Assembly (NCBI RefSeq): GCF_039544205.1
Contig: NZ_BAABLF010000008.1
Span: 62,001 to 126,000, forward strand
Origin: Ferrimonas gelatinilytica
Lineage (GTDB): Bacteria > Pseudomonadota > Gammaproteobacteria > Enterobacterales > Shewanellaceae
Direction of reading: 5' to 3'
DNA length: 64,000 nucleotides
The translations under genes and the position numbers were made by a program. The notes beneath the pieces are model-generated. The model was not told the DNA's origin. It ran no database searches and was given only the letters and a program-made list of their open reading frames with translations. Positions 53,834-63,648 of this stretch are shown in pieces. The first letter of the stretch is position 1, and every line of letters begins with the position of its first letter.

Positions 53834-55681
53834 TCAAGCCGACTGTGCCGGCACCTGATCAGCGAGGAATCCGCCGGTCTGGTGGGCCCAGAGTTGAGCG
53901 TAGAGGCCGTTGTTGGCCAGGAGCTCCTGATGGGTTCCCTGCTCAATGATCCGGCCTTGGTCCAGCACGACCAGGCGATCCATCGCCGCGATGGTGGAGA
54001 GGCGGTGGGCGATGGCGATCACCGTCTTGCCCTCCATCAACTCGTACAAGCTCTCCTGGATCGCCGCTTCCACCTCGGAGTCCAGCGCCGATGTGGCCTC
54101 ATCCAGCACCAGGATGGGGGCGTCCTTGAGCAGCACCCTGGCGATGCCGATCCGCTGACGCTGACCACCGGAGAGCTTGACCCCACGCTCCCCCACCTGG
54201 GCATCGTATCCCCGGTTGCCATGACGGTCGTCCAGAGTCTGGATGAATTCATGGGCATGGGCCTGGGCCGTGGCGGCCAGCAGCTGATCCTCGGTGGCAT
54301 CCGGCTTGCCGTAGAGGATGTTCTCCCGGATGGTGCGATGCAGCAGCGAGGTGTCCTGGGTCACCATTCCGATCTGGGCTCGCAGCGAATCCTGGGTCAC
54401 CTCGGCAACATCCTGGCCATCAATGGTGATCTTCCCGCCTTCCAGTTCATGGAAACGCAGCAACAGATTGACCAAGGTGGATTTTCCAGCACCAGAGCGC
54501 CCCACCAGGCCCACTCGCTCTCCGGGTCGAATGGTCATGTTAAACGCCTCCAGCACCCCCTGCCCCTTGCCGTAATGGAAGGTTACATCCCGAAACTCAA
54601 TGGCCCCCTGACTCACCTGCAGCGGTTTCGCGTCCGCCTTATCCTCGATAGTAACCGGCTGGGAAAGGGTCTGGATCCCATCGATAACAGTGCCGATGTT
54701 TTCAAACAGCGCCCCGATCTCCCACATGATCCACTTGGACATCCCCTGGATCCGAAGCGCAATACTGATCGCCACCGCGATTACACCGACGGTCACCGCC
54801 GCCTCCATCCACAGGAAGATGGAGAGGGAGGCGATGATAAACAGCAGCAGGTAGTTGATCACATCGACGCTCAGTACAAAACAGGTGGCCAGGCGCATCT
54901 GGCCGTAAACCGTCTTGAGGAACCCCTTCATTCCCGCTTCGGCGTACTCAACCTCGCTGTCATTATGGGCAAAGAGCTTGACGGTCTGGATGTTGGTGTA
55001 GCTGTCGACGATGCGGCCGGTCATCATGGAGCGGGCATCCGCCTGGGCAGTGGCGATCCGCTTCATCCGGGGGACGAAGTACCACTGGATCACGACGTAG
55101 GCGATCAGCCAGAGCAGGATCGGCAACATCAGGATGAGATCGGATCGCCCCATCATCACCAGAATGGAAACAAAATAGACACTGACGTAGACCAGGACAT
55201 CCAGCAGCTTCATCACCGTTTCCCGCACCGAGAGCGCCGTCTGCATCACCTTGGTGGCGATGCGGCCGGCAAAATCGTCCTGGTAAAAGGCGACGCTCTG
55301 CTTCAACAGGTATCGATGGGCAAGCCAACGAATCGACATCGGGTAGTTACCCAAAAGGGACTGGTGAAGCAGGCCCGCGTGCAGCAGCGCCAGCGTGGGA
55401 ACCACCAACAGCAACAGCGCCGCCATTCCGATAAGCATCCCACGCTGCTCAGCCCAGAAGCTGCCGGGATCCGAGCTGGCCAGCAGATCCACCAACTGTC
55501 CCATGAAACCCAGCAGGATCACCTCCACCACCGCGATCATGGCGCTGAACAGTGACATGGCCAGTAACGGCCTCTCGAACCCTCGAGTGTAGTGGCGGCA
55601 AAACGCAAATAGCGTCCGAGGCGGTTGATCGGGCTCGGCCGCTGGGAAGGGCTTGGTAAAACTCTCAAACAGCTTAAACAT
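53834..55681 (-). CDS. ABC transporter, fused permease and ATPase (MsbA-like)
   Basis: The 615-aa half-transporter has six TM helices (about 35–320) and an ATPase domain with GRSGAGKST, LSGGQRQRIGIAR and ILVLDEATSALD. It belongs to the type IV exporter group (MsbA, Atm1, multidrug). The ATG at 55681 is preferred over a TTG just before it. Its position between accA and tilS is not that of msbA in E. coli, so the substrate is open. Confidence 0.88.
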   Translation of the reverse strand: MFKLFESFTKPFPAAEPDQPPRTLFAFCRHYTRGFERPLLAMSLFSAMIAVVEVILLGFMGQLVDLLASSDPGSFWAEQRGMLIGMAALLLLVVPTLALLHAGLLHQSLLGNYPMSIRWLAHRYLLKQSVAFYQDDFAGRIATKVMQTALSVRETVMKLLDVLVYVSVYFVSILVMMGRSDLILMLPILLWLIAYVVIQWYFVPRMKRIATAQADARSMMTGRIVDSYTNIQTVKLFAHNDSEVEYAEAGMKGFLKTVYGQMRLATCFVLSVDVINYLLLFIIASLSIFLWMEAAVTVGVIAVAISIALRIQGMSKWIMWEIGALFENIGTVIDGIQTLSQPVTIEDKADAKPLQVSQGAIEFRDVTFHYGKGQGVLEAFNMTIRPGERVGLVGRSGAGKSTLVNLLLRFHELEGGKITIDGQDVAEVTQDSLRAQIGMVTQDTSLLHRTIRENILYGKPDATEDQLLAATAQAHAHEFIQTLDDRHGNRGYDAQVGERGVKLSGGQRQRIGIARVLLKDAPILVLDEATSALDSEVEAAIQESLYELMEGKTVIAIAHRLSTIAAMDRLVVLDQGRIIEQGTHQELLANNGLYAQLWAHQTGGFLADQVPAQSA

Positions 55682-55905
55682 CAATGGTATCCATTATTCT
55701 CCAGGCAGGCTCCCACACTAAAAAGGTCGGTTGGCTCACAAGCCAAGCCTAGGAGCATGCTCCAAATCATGACAGACCCAAAGCATCGTGGCCATCCGAT
55801 GAACCACTCCTTGAATGCTCCCTGCCGGGTCCCCTGTTGAGCCACAAAGTGATCGAGAGTGGCCGTTGTCGCCGACCTGAACGCGCGACGTCAGCGCCAA
55901 GATAG

Positions 55906-55936
55906 AAAAAGCGCGGCCCTCGGGCCGCGCTTTTTT
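55906..55936. terminator. Intrinsic terminator at accA 3' end
   Basis: GCGCGGCCC (55911–55919) pairs with GGGCCGCGC (55922–55930), with A and T runs on the two sides; it can serve both directions. Confidence 0.9.
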
Positions 55937-55950
55937 GCTAACTGCGGGAG

Positions 55951-56910
55951 CTATCGGCAGTAGCCGTACCCCATCAGGCGCTCGTAGCGCTGCTCAAGCA
56001 GGGTGTCGATCTCCAGCCCCTGCAGGGTCGCCAAGTCGTCCTCGAGCCGGCTGCGCAGGTTCGCCGCCATGCTGTGGGGATCCCGATGGGCGCCCCCCAT
56101 CGGCTCGGGAATGACGTTGTCCACCAGGCCAAGTTCGTGCAGGCGCTGCGCCGTGATCCCCATCGCCTCGGCGGCCAGGGGGGCCTTGGCGGCATCTTTC
56201 CACAGGATGGAGGCACACCCTTCCGGTGAGATCACCGAGTAGGTGGAGTACTGCAGCATGTTGACCCGGTCACCCACGCCGATGGCGAGGGCGCCACCGG
56301 AGCCCCCTTCGCCGATCACGGTGCAGACCGTCGGCACCTTGAGGCCGGACATCACCATCAGGTTCTTAGCGATCGCCTCGGACTGACCGCGCTCCTCGGC
56401 ACCCACACCGGGGTAGGCCCCGGGGGTGTCGATGAAGGTGAGGATCGGCAGCTTAAACCGCTCGGCCATCTCCATCAGGCGCAGCGCCTTTCGGTAGCCT
56501 TCGGGGCGTGGCATGCCGAAGTTGCGGCGGATCTTCTCCTTGGTATCACGCCCCTTCTGCTGGCCGATCACCATCACCGGCTGGCCATTGAAGCGGGCGG
56601 TGCCTCCGACGATCGCCGCATCGTTGGCGTAGGCACGATCACCGGCCAGCTCATCAAACTCGGTAAACAGCATGTCGATGTAGTCCAGCGCATAGGGACG
56701 CTGGGGGTGGCGGGCCATCTGCGACACCTGCCAGGGCGCCAGGTCGGCAAACACCTTGCGGGTCAGGGTTTCGCGCTTTTGCTCCAGGGCGCGGATCTCC
56801 TTGGCCAGGTCCACATCCAGGCCACCGTTCTGGGAAACGTTGCGCAGCTCTTCAATCTTCGCCTGCAGCTCGGCAATCGGCTGCTCAAATTCCAAAAAAT
56901 CCAGACTCAT
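55951..56910 (-). CDS. accA: Acetyl-CoA carboxylase carboxyltransferase subunit alpha
   Basis: AccA with AccD transfers CO2 from biotin to acetyl-CoA, giving malonyl-CoA for fatty-acid synthesis. The 319-aa protein starts MSLDFLEFEQPIAELQAKIEEL, as in E. coli. It carries FIDTPGAYPGVGAEERGQ and IGEGGSGGALAIGVGD, the acyl-CoA and oxyanion loops. It is the last gene of the lpx–dnaE–accA operon, 33 bp from dnaE. Confidence 0.97.
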   Translation of the reverse strand: MSLDFLEFEQPIAELQAKIEELRNVSQNGGLDVDLAKEIRALEQKRETLTRKVFADLAPWQVSQMARHPQRPYALDYIDMLFTEFDELAGDRAYANDAAIVGGTARFNGQPVMVIGQQKGRDTKEKIRRNFGMPRPEGYRKALRLMEMAERFKLPILTFIDTPGAYPGVGAEERGQSEAIAKNLMVMSGLKVPTVCTVIGEGGSGGALAIGVGDRVNMLQYSTYSVISPEGCASILWKDAAKAPLAAEAMGITAQRLHELGLVDNVIPEPMGGAHRDPHSMAANLRSRLEDDLATLQGLEIDTLLEQRYERLMGYGYCR

Positions 56911-56943
56911 GTTCCTACTCGCAGCTGAGGGGCTGCCTGCCCC

Positions 56944-59900
56944 TTAAAAATTCAATGTGATCCGATCCTGCCCCAGCAGCTTCTCCAAGCCGCTGAGCAG
57001 GTCATCGCCGGGCACAACCCGGTAGCGATCACCCAATTCGAACACCCCCTGGGCGTTGGCCTGCTGATACTGCACCTGCACCGGGCAGCCGCCATTGCCG
57101 TGTTGCGCCAAAAGGGTTTTCAGCTCAGCCAAGGTGTCTGGCTGGGCCTGTTGTTGATTCAGTTGCAGCACCAGCGCCTTGGCATAACGCTCCCGCGCCT
57201 GACCGATGTCCAGTACCTCTTTGGCGGACATTTTATTGCCCCCACTGAACTGATCAAAGCTGACCTCTCCCTCAACCACCAAAATATTGTCAGTACCGAT
57301 TAAATCCTGATACTTCTCAACACCTTCTGAGAATAACATGACTTCGAGTCGTCCCGACTTGTCATCCAGAGTAAAGATCCCCATTTTGCTGCCCCGCTTG
57401 GTGATCATCACCCGGGAGGCGATCACCAGCCCGGCGACCCGCATGCTCTTGCCACGGCCAGTTGGGGCCACATCCTTGAGGCGGCCACTGGTGAACTTCT
57501 TCAGCTCTTTCAGGTATTGATTGATCGGATGGCCGGTGAGATAGAGCCCCAGGGTCTCCTTCTCACCATCCAACCATGTCTTGTCCGCCCAGGGCAGCAC
57601 CTTGACGAAGGCGTGGTGGGCCTGGTCCGCATCCGGGGTCAGGGAGCCGAAAAGATCATCCATCCCCTGGGCCGCATTGCGGGCGTTCTGGGCCGCCGCC
57701 TTGATCGCCTCCTCCAAGGTCGCCATCAGGCTCGCCCTATGGGGGGCACCGTCCGGCAGGCGAGGGCCCAGGTTGTCCATCGCCCCGGCCAGGATCAGCT
57801 TCTCGATGGTGCGGCGGTTGACCTTCTTGAGATCGACCCGGTCGCAGAAGTCGAACAGGTCGGAGAAGCCTCCGCCCTGCTCCCGCGCCTTGAGGATCTC
57901 ATCCACCGGCCCCTCCCCCACGCCCTTGATGGCGCCGATGCCGTAGACGATCTGCTGATGTTCATTGACGTTGAACTTGTAAAGCCCCTGATTCACATCC
58001 GGCGGCAGCACCGGCAACCCCATGCGGTTGCATTCGTCCACCAGGGTCACCACCTTATCGGTGTTGTCCATATCCGCGGACATCACCGCCGCCATGAAGT
58101 AGGCGGGATAGTGGGTCTTCATCCACAGGGTCTGATAGGAGACCAGGGCATAGGCGGCGGAGTGGGATTTGTTGAAGCCGTAGCCGGCGAACTTCTCCAC
58201 CAGGTCGAAGATCTTCATCGCCAGCTCGCCGTCGATGCCGTTGTCGATCGCGCCCTGTTCGAAGGTCGCCCGCTGCTTGGCCATCTCCTCCGGCTTCTTC
58301 TTCCCCATGGCACGGCGCAGCATGTCGGCCCCCCCGAGGGTGTAGCCGGAGAGCACCTGGGCGATCTGCATCACCTGCTCCTGATAGAGGATGATGCCGT
58401 AGGTGGGCTCCAGGATCGGCTTGAGCGACTCGTGCTGCCAGGTGGCATCCGGGTAGGAGACCTCTTCACGACCATGCTTGCGGTCGATGAAGTTATCCAC
58501 CATCCCGGACTGCAGGGGGCCGGGCCTGAACAGGGCCACCAGGGCGATCATATCCTCAAAGCAATCCGGCTTCAGACGGCTGATCAGCTCCTTCATACCC
58601 CGGGATTCCAGCTGGAATACCGCGGTGGTTTCCGACCGTTGCAGCAGTTCGAAGCATCGGGGATCATCCAGGGGGATGCTCTCAATCGCCACCGGGGGCT
58701 TGCCCTGTGCCGCCAGCGCCGGATTGAGCATATCCAGTGCCCACTGGATGATGGTCAGGGTCCGTAGCCCCAGGAAGTCAAACTTCACCAGGCCGGCGGT
58801 TTCAACGTCGTTCTTATCGAACTGGGTAACCGGGTTTTTGCCCTCATCATCGCAGTAGAGCGGGGCAAAGTCGGTGATTTTGGTGGGTGCGATCACCACC
58901 CCGCCGGCGTGCTTACCGGCGTTACGGGTGGTGCCCTCCAGCTTGCGGGCGATATCGATGAGGTTACGCACCTCCTCATCCGAGTCGTACACCTCCTGCA
59001 ACTGGGGCTCCACATCGAACGCCTTGGCGAGGGTCATGCCAGGGTCGCCGGGGATCAGCTTGGAGATTCGATCGACAAAGCCGAAGGGGTGACCCAGCAC
59101 CCGACCTACATCCCGCACCACCGCCTTGGCGGCCATGGTTCCGAAGGTGATGATCTGGGAGACCGCATCACGACCGTACAGCTCAGCCGTATGTTCAATC
59201 ACCTCATCACGTCGATCCATGCAGAAATCAACATCGAAATCGGGCATGGAGACCCGCTCCGGGTTGAGGAAGCGTTCGAACAGGAGATCAAACTCCAGCG
59301 GGTCCAGATCGGTGATCTTGAGCGCATACGCCACCAGGGAACCGGCACCGGAGCCCCGTCCCGGCCCCACCGGGATGTTGTTGTCCTTGGACCACTGGAT
59401 AAACTCCATCACGATGAGGAAGTAGCCCGGGAAGCCCATGTTGTTGATCACCTCAAGCTCAACCTTGAGGCGTTCGTCATACTCACCGCGCTGGGCGTTG
59501 CGCTCGACCGGATCCGGAAAGAGAAACTCGAGCCGCTCCTCCAGCCCCTCCTCGGATACCTTGACCAGGTAATCCTCGATCTTGAGCTCCCCGGTGGGGA
59601 AATCCGGCAGGAAATACTCCCCGAGACGCACCTTGACGTTGCAGCGTTTGGCGATCTCCACGCTGTTCTCCAGTGCCTCGGGGATATCGGCAAACTGCTC
59701 CAACATCTCCTGCTCACTGCGCAGGTACTGCTGCTCCGAGTAGCGACGGGGACGGCGGGCATCATCCAACGGATAGCCATCGTGGATGCAGACCCGGATC
59801 TCGTGGTTATCGAAATCCTCGCGATTGCGAAACACCACCTCGTTGGTGGCCACCACGGGCAGATCCCGCTCACTGGCCAGGGCCATCGCCTCGTGGATGT

Positions 59901-60441
59901 AGGTCTCTTCATCTGGCCGCCCTGTACGGATCAGCTCCAGGTAGTAGCGATCGGCGAAATGCTGCTGGTAGAAGGCCACCAGTGAGCGTGCCATCCCCTG
60001 GTTACCCTTCACCAACGCCTTGCCCACATCCCCCTCGCGGCCGCCGGAGAGCAGGATCAGCCCCTCGCCCTGGGCCGCCAGCCATCCCTTATCGATCACC
60101 GCTCGGCCACCGATATGCCCACGCAGGTACGCTTGGCTTATCAGTTCGGTGAGGTTGGCATAGCCGGTGTTGTTCATCGCCAACGCCGTCACACGGCACT
60201 GTTCATCGCCGAACTCCGGCACCCGCATCCAGAAGTCGGCACCGATGATCGGCTTGACGCCACTCTTGTGGGCGGCGCCAAGAAACTTCACCAGTCCACA
60301 GAGGTTGGTCTGGTCGGTCAATGCCACTGCGGGCATCCCGAGCTCGGCCACGGCGTTCACCAGGGGCCCGGTTTTCATCAGGCCATCGACCATGGAGAAA
60401 TCGGAGTGCACCCGCAGGTGAATAAATTTAGGGTCCGCCAT
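56944..60441 (-). CDS. dnaE: DNA polymerase III alpha subunit
   Basis: DnaE is the replicative polymerase. The 1165-aa protein (E. coli 1160) has, in order, a PHP domain beginning HLRVHSDFSMVDG, the palm with the catalytic carboxylates in PDFDVDFCMDRR, GPGRGSGAGSLVAY, a helix-hairpin-helix part, and an OB-fold near residues 990–1070 (MRVAGLVIASRVMITKRGSKM). The ATG at 60441 has GGGAG upstream; the longer frame adds a non-homologous leader. Confidence 0.98.
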   Translation of the reverse strand: MADPKFIHLRVHSDFSMVDGLMKTGPLVNAVAELGMPAVALTDQTNLCGLVKFLGAAHKSGVKPIIGADFWMRVPEFGDEQCRVTALAMNNTGYANLTELISQAYLRGHIGGRAVIDKGWLAAQGEGLILLSGGREGDVGKALVKGNQGMARSLVAFYQQHFADRYYLELIRTGRPDEETYIHEAMALASERDLPVVATNEVVFRNREDFDNHEIRVCIHDGYPLDDARRPRRYSEQQYLRSEQEMLEQFADIPEALENSVEIAKRCNVKVRLGEYFLPDFPTGELKIEDYLVKVSEEGLEERLEFLFPDPVERNAQRGEYDERLKVELEVINNMGFPGYFLIVMEFIQWSKDNNIPVGPGRGSGAGSLVAYALKITDLDPLEFDLLFERFLNPERVSMPDFDVDFCMDRRDEVIEHTAELYGRDAVSQIITFGTMAAKAVVRDVGRVLGHPFGFVDRISKLIPGDPGMTLAKAFDVEPQLQEVYDSDEEVRNLIDIARKLEGTTRNAGKHAGGVVIAPTKITDFAPLYCDDEGKNPVTQFDKNDVETAGLVKFDFLGLRTLTIIQWALDMLNPALAAQGKPPVAIESIPLDDPRCFELLQRSETTAVFQLESRGMKELISRLKPDCFEDMIALVALFRPGPLQSGMVDNFIDRKHGREEVSYPDATWQHESLKPILEPTYGIILYQEQVMQIAQVLSGYTLGGADMLRRAMGKKKPEEMAKQRATFEQGAIDNGIDGELAMKIFDLVEKFAGYGFNKSHSAAYALVSYQTLWMKTHYPAYFMAAVMSADMDNTDKVVTLVDECNRMGLPVLPPDVNQGLYKFNVNEHQQIVYGIGAIKGVGEGPVDEILKAREQGGGFSDLFDFCDRVDLKKVNRRTIEKLILAGAMDNLGPRLPDGAPHRASLMATLEEAIKAAAQNARNAAQGMDDLFGSLTPDADQAHHAFVKVLPWADKTWLDGEKETLGLYLTGHPINQYLKELKKFTSGRLKDVAPTGRGKSMRVAGLVIASRVMITKRGSKMGIFTLDDKSGRLEVMLFSEGVEKYQDLIGTDNILVVEGEVSFDQFSGGNKMSAKEVLDIGQARERYAKALVLQLNQQQAQPDTLAELKTLLAQHGNGGCPVQVQYQQANAQGVFELGDRYRVVPGDDLLSGLEKLLGQDRITLNF

Positions 60442-60613
60442 CAACGCGCTCCCACCGTAAAGGCTGTGCTGGGGGTGTGCTTGGGATCGGTCATGGATCA
60501 CTCTCGCCCGGCCGCTGCCGGTCTACAGAATTTAGATAGACAATAAAGGGCGCTGCGCGCCCATGGATGTATGACAGTGCCAGCGCTGAAGCTAACACGG
60601 AAGCGCCGCACTG

Positions 60614-61192
60614 TCAGGGGAGAAGTCCCAACGCGCGCCGGACCGGCTTGAAGCTGGTGCGATGCTCAGGGATCGCCCCATGCTGCGCCAGGGCCTCGAG
60701 ATGAGCGGCCGTCGGGTACCCCTTGTGCTTGGCAAAACCGTACTGGGGGTAGCGGCCATCCAGGGCCACCATCTCGGCGTCGCGGGCGACCTTGGCCAGG
60801 ATGGAGGCGGCACTGATGGCCGGCTCCAGGCTGTCCCCCTTGATCAGGGCCTCCGCCGGCAGGCCGCCGAAGTCGGGACAACGGTTGCCATCCACCCGGA
60901 TCAGGCCTGGCCGGTGACTCAGTCCCGCGACCGCCCGCTGCATCGCCAGCATGGTGGCGTGCAGAATATTGAGCCGGTCGATCTCCTCCACGCTGGCACG
61001 GGCAACGCACCAAGCCAGGGCTTTCTCCCGGATCTCACTCTCCAGCGCCATACGTCGCTTCTCCGACAAGACCTTGGAGTCCGCCAGTCCAACGATGGGA
61101 CGCTGAGGATCCAGGATCACGGCGGCAGTGACCACGTCCCCTACCAGCGGGCCGCGTCCCACCTCGTCGACACCGGCAATGAGCAGCGTCAT
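60614..61192 (-). CDS. rnhB: Ribonuclease HII
   Basis: RNase HII cuts RNA in RNA–DNA hybrids and removes single ribonucleotides. The 192-aa protein has the active-site start IAGVDEVGRGPLVG (Asp9, Glu10), SKVLSEKRR and a later Asp in IRVDGN. The ATG overlaps the lpxB stop by four bases (61189–61192). Order lpxB–rnhB–dnaE is as in E. coli. Confidence 0.95.
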   Translation of the reverse strand: MTLLIAGVDEVGRGPLVGDVVTAAVILDPQRPIVGLADSKVLSEKRRMALESEIREKALAWCVARASVEEIDRLNILHATMLAMQRAVAGLSHRPGLIRVDGNRCPDFGGLPAEALIKGDSLEPAISAASILAKVARDAEMVALDGRYPQYGFAKHKGYPTAAHLEALAQHGAIPEHRTSFKPVRRALGLLP

Positions 61193-62394
61193 GATGCCGC
61201 TACGCCGTCCGGCGCTTGCCCTGAATGACTCGGCTCCCGGGGGGCGATCAGTGCCAGTACCGCCTGGGCCGCCCGCTCCGAGGCGTCACGACGAAGCTGG
61301 TGATGCAACTGGGCAAAGCGGGCCTGGAGCGGCGCCGGATCTTCGGTCAGCTTGGCTTCCACTTCCGCCACCAACTTCTCCACCGTGCAATCCTCCTGCA
61401 GCAACTCCGGCACCAGGATTTCCCCTGAGAGCAGGTTAGGCAGGGAGACGCTCTCCACCTGCAGCATCGCTTTGGCAATGCGATAGGTAATGGGGCTGAC
61501 CCGATACGCCACCACCATGGGACGCTTCACCAGCATCGCTTCCAGGGTGGCGGTACCGGACGCCAACAGGATCGCATCCGACGCCGTCATCACCTCCCGG
61601 GAACGCCCATCGACCAGAGTCAACGCCGGCGGCTGATCCATCTCTGCCAGCAACCTCTGCCACTGCTCACGGCGGTGTACATTGGCCAGGGGCACCACGA
61701 TGGTCAGATCAGGGATGCGACGCTGCAGTTCGGCGGCGGCCTCGAGAAACACCGGGCCGATCCGGCTCATCTCGCCGCCGCGGCTACCCGGCAGCATCGC
61801 CAGTACCGGCCCCTCGTCAGGCAGCCCCAGAGCGGTACGGGCGGCGGCGGCATCGCTGTGCATCGGGATCTCGTCCGCCAGGGTATGACCAACAAACTCA
61901 CAGCTCACCTGGTGCTTGTCATAGAACGCTTTCTCAAAGGGCAGCAGGGCCAGAACCTGGTCGGTGGCAGCATCGATCTTGAAAATCCGCTTGGGACGCC
62001 AGGCCCAGACGGAGGGACTGACGTAGTGCACCGTGGTGATCCCCGCATCCTTGAGCGGCTTTTCGATCCTGAGATTGAAATCCGGCGCATCGATGCCGAC
62101 GAATACATCTGGCTGCAGCGCCAGTATCCGGCGCACCAGCTGCCGCTTGATCGAGAGCAGCCGTGGCAAACGCCCCAACACCTCAACCAACCCCATCACC
62201 GAAAGCTCCTCCATGGCGAACCAGGAGTCGAGTCCCTCCGCAATCATCAGGGGACCGCCAATCCCGACGAAGCGGGCATCCGGGTGGTGGCGTTTCAACG
62301 CCTTGATCAAGCCCGCCCCGAGGATGTCGCCGGAGATCTCTCCGGCGACCAGGGCAATGGTCAAGGGACGGGTTTGCGTTTCAGAGTGAGTCAC
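61189..62394 (-). CDS. lpxB: Lipid-A-disaccharide synthase
   Basis: LpxB joins UDP-2,3-diacylglucosamine and lipid X to the tetra-acyl disaccharide. The 401-aa GT19 enzyme shows ALVAGEISGDILGAGLIKAL at the N terminus, YVSPSVWAWRP, and LPGSRGGEMSRIGPVFLEAA. Its C-terminal 15–20 residues extend beyond E. coli LpxB (382 aa). Overlaps rnhB and directly abuts lpxA. Confidence 0.96.
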   Translation of the reverse strand: MTHSETQTRPLTIALVAGEISGDILGAGLIKALKRHHPDARFVGIGGPLMIAEGLDSWFAMEELSVMGLVEVLGRLPRLLSIKRQLVRRILALQPDVFVGIDAPDFNLRIEKPLKDAGITTVHYVSPSVWAWRPKRIFKIDAATDQVLALLPFEKAFYDKHQVSCEFVGHTLADEIPMHSDAAAARTALGLPDEGPVLAMLPGSRGGEMSRIGPVFLEAAAELQRRIPDLTIVVPLANVHRREQWQRLLAEMDQPPALTLVDGRSREVMTASDAILLASGTATLEAMLVKRPMVVAYRVSPITYRIAKAMLQVESVSLPNLLSGEILVPELLQEDCTVEKLVAEVEAKLTEDPAPLQARFAQLHHQLRRDASERAAQAVLALIAPREPSHSGQAPDGVAAS

Positions 62395-63165
62395 TTAGCG
62401 CACGATCCCGCGGCTGGAGTTCTCCACGAACTCGGCCATCTCGCCGACGTGGGGATGCTCCTTAGCCAGCTCACGGAGCTGGGGCAGCGCCTCAGCGGTG
62501 GTCAGGCCGCTGCGGTAGAGCAGCTTGTACGCCTTACGGATGGCACTGATCGACTCCTTGTCGAACTGACGGCGCTTAAGGCCCTCGGTGTTGATCGCCC
62601 GAGGAACCGCACTCTGCCCCGACGCCATCACGAACGGCGGCACATCCTGCAGCACCAGCGAGTATCCGGCGGTGAAGGCATGGGCACCAATATGAACAAA
62701 CTGGTGCACCCCGGTCATGCCACCGAGGATCGCCCAGTCATCAACCCGCACGTGACCGGCGATGGAGGCGTTATTGGCGAGGATCACATGGCTGCCTACC
62801 ACGCAGTCATGGGCGACGTGGGTGTAGGCCATGAACAGGTTGTCGGAACCGATCTTGGTTAGCCCCTGGTCCTGCACCGTCCCACGGTGCACGGTGCAAC
62901 ACTCCCGAAAGACGTTGTTGTCGCCGATCTCGACCCGGGTTGGCTCCCCCTGGTATTTCTTGTCCTGACACTCCTCACCGATGGAGCAGAACTGGAACAG
63001 CTTGTTGCCCTTGCCAATTTTACAGGGGCCTTTGACCACGACGTGGGAACCGATCCAGGTATCGTCACCGATCTCGACATCGGCCCCAATGTAGGTAAAG
63101 GGCCCGACGGTTACATTTTTGCCCAGTTTGGCATCCGGGTGGATAACGGCATTGGCATCAATCAC
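62395..63165 (-). CDS. lpxA: UDP-N-acetylglucosamine O-acyltransferase
   Basis: LpxA performs the first step of lipid A synthesis, moving a 3-hydroxyacyl chain from acyl-ACP to UDP-GlcNAc. The 256-aa protein begins as a hexapeptide left-handed beta-helix (ANAVIHPDAKLGKNVTVGPF). It carries the catalytic His in the THVAHDCVVG segment, and ends in a helical domain. Length is nearly that of E. coli (262 aa). Confidence 0.97.
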   Translation of the reverse strand: MIDANAVIHPDAKLGKNVTVGPFTYIGADVEIGDDTWIGSHVVVKGPCKIGKGNKLFQFCSIGEECQDKKYQGEPTRVEIGDNNVFRECCTVHRGTVQDQGLTKIGSDNLFMAYTHVAHDCVVGSHVILANNASIAGHVRVDDWAILGGMTGVHQFVHIGAHAFTAGYSLVLQDVPPFVMASGQSAVPRAINTEGLKRRQFDKESISAIRKAYKLLYRSGLTTAEALPQLRELAKEHPHVGEMAEFVENSSRGIVR

Positions 63166-63168
63166 GGG

Positions 63169-63648
63169 TTACATCTCTCGTTTGGCACACATCAAATCGG
63201 CGCTGCAGACTACTTTGCCATTCACCAGTGCACGGGCCGCATAGAAGCCGATACCCCGGCGCTCTTTCTTGAAAGTAACCTCCAGCTGCAGGCTATCACC
63301 GGGCACTACCGGCTGCTTAAAGCGGGCGTTATCGATGCCGGCAAACAGGTAGAGGCTGTCCTCCTCTTTACCGTAGCTCTTAAACGCCAGGATCGCGGAG
63401 GCCTGGGCCAGGGCTTCTAAGATCAGGACCCCAGGCATGACCGGCATGCTGGGGAAGTGACCCGGGAAAAAAGGCTCGTTGTAGGACACATTTTTCAGCG
63501 CCGTCAGGGATTCACCTGGGGTGTAATCCAGGACCCGGTCCACAAGGACGAAGGGGTGGCGGTGTGGCAGGTAATCCAGGATCTCCCGGATCTCCATGGT
63601 GTTCAGTTGCTCTGACAAGGTGGGTTCCTCAGTCAAACGATCAGTCAT
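63169..63648 (-). CDS. fabZ: 3-hydroxyacyl-ACP dehydratase FabZ
   Basis: FabZ removes water from 3-hydroxyacyl-ACP in fatty-acid elongation. The 159-aa hotdog-fold protein has ILDYLPHRHPFVLVDRV, the catalytic His in FFPGHFPSMPVMPGV and Glu in ILEALAQ. The start at 63648 overlaps lpxD by eight bases; an internal ATG at 63597 is possible. Confidence 0.95.
   Translation of the reverse strand: MTDRLTEEPTLSEQLNTMEIREILDYLPHRHPFVLVDRVLDYTPGESLTALKNVSYNEPFFPGHFPSMPVMPGVLILEALAQASAILAFKSYGKEEDSLYLFAGIDNARFKQPVVPGDSLQLEVTFKKERRGIGFYAARALVNGKVVCSADLMCAKREM

Noticed and set aside
53882..55555. 557-codon open frame on + opposite the ABC transporter
   Set aside because: Shadow of the ABC gene; His/Gln-rich translation without family features.
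57517..58767. 416-codon open frame opposite dnaE
   Set aside because: Antisense to a universally conserved gene; no protein-like pattern.
61675..62862. 395-codon open frame opposite lpxB and lpxA
   Set aside because: Shadow frame crossing two real genes.
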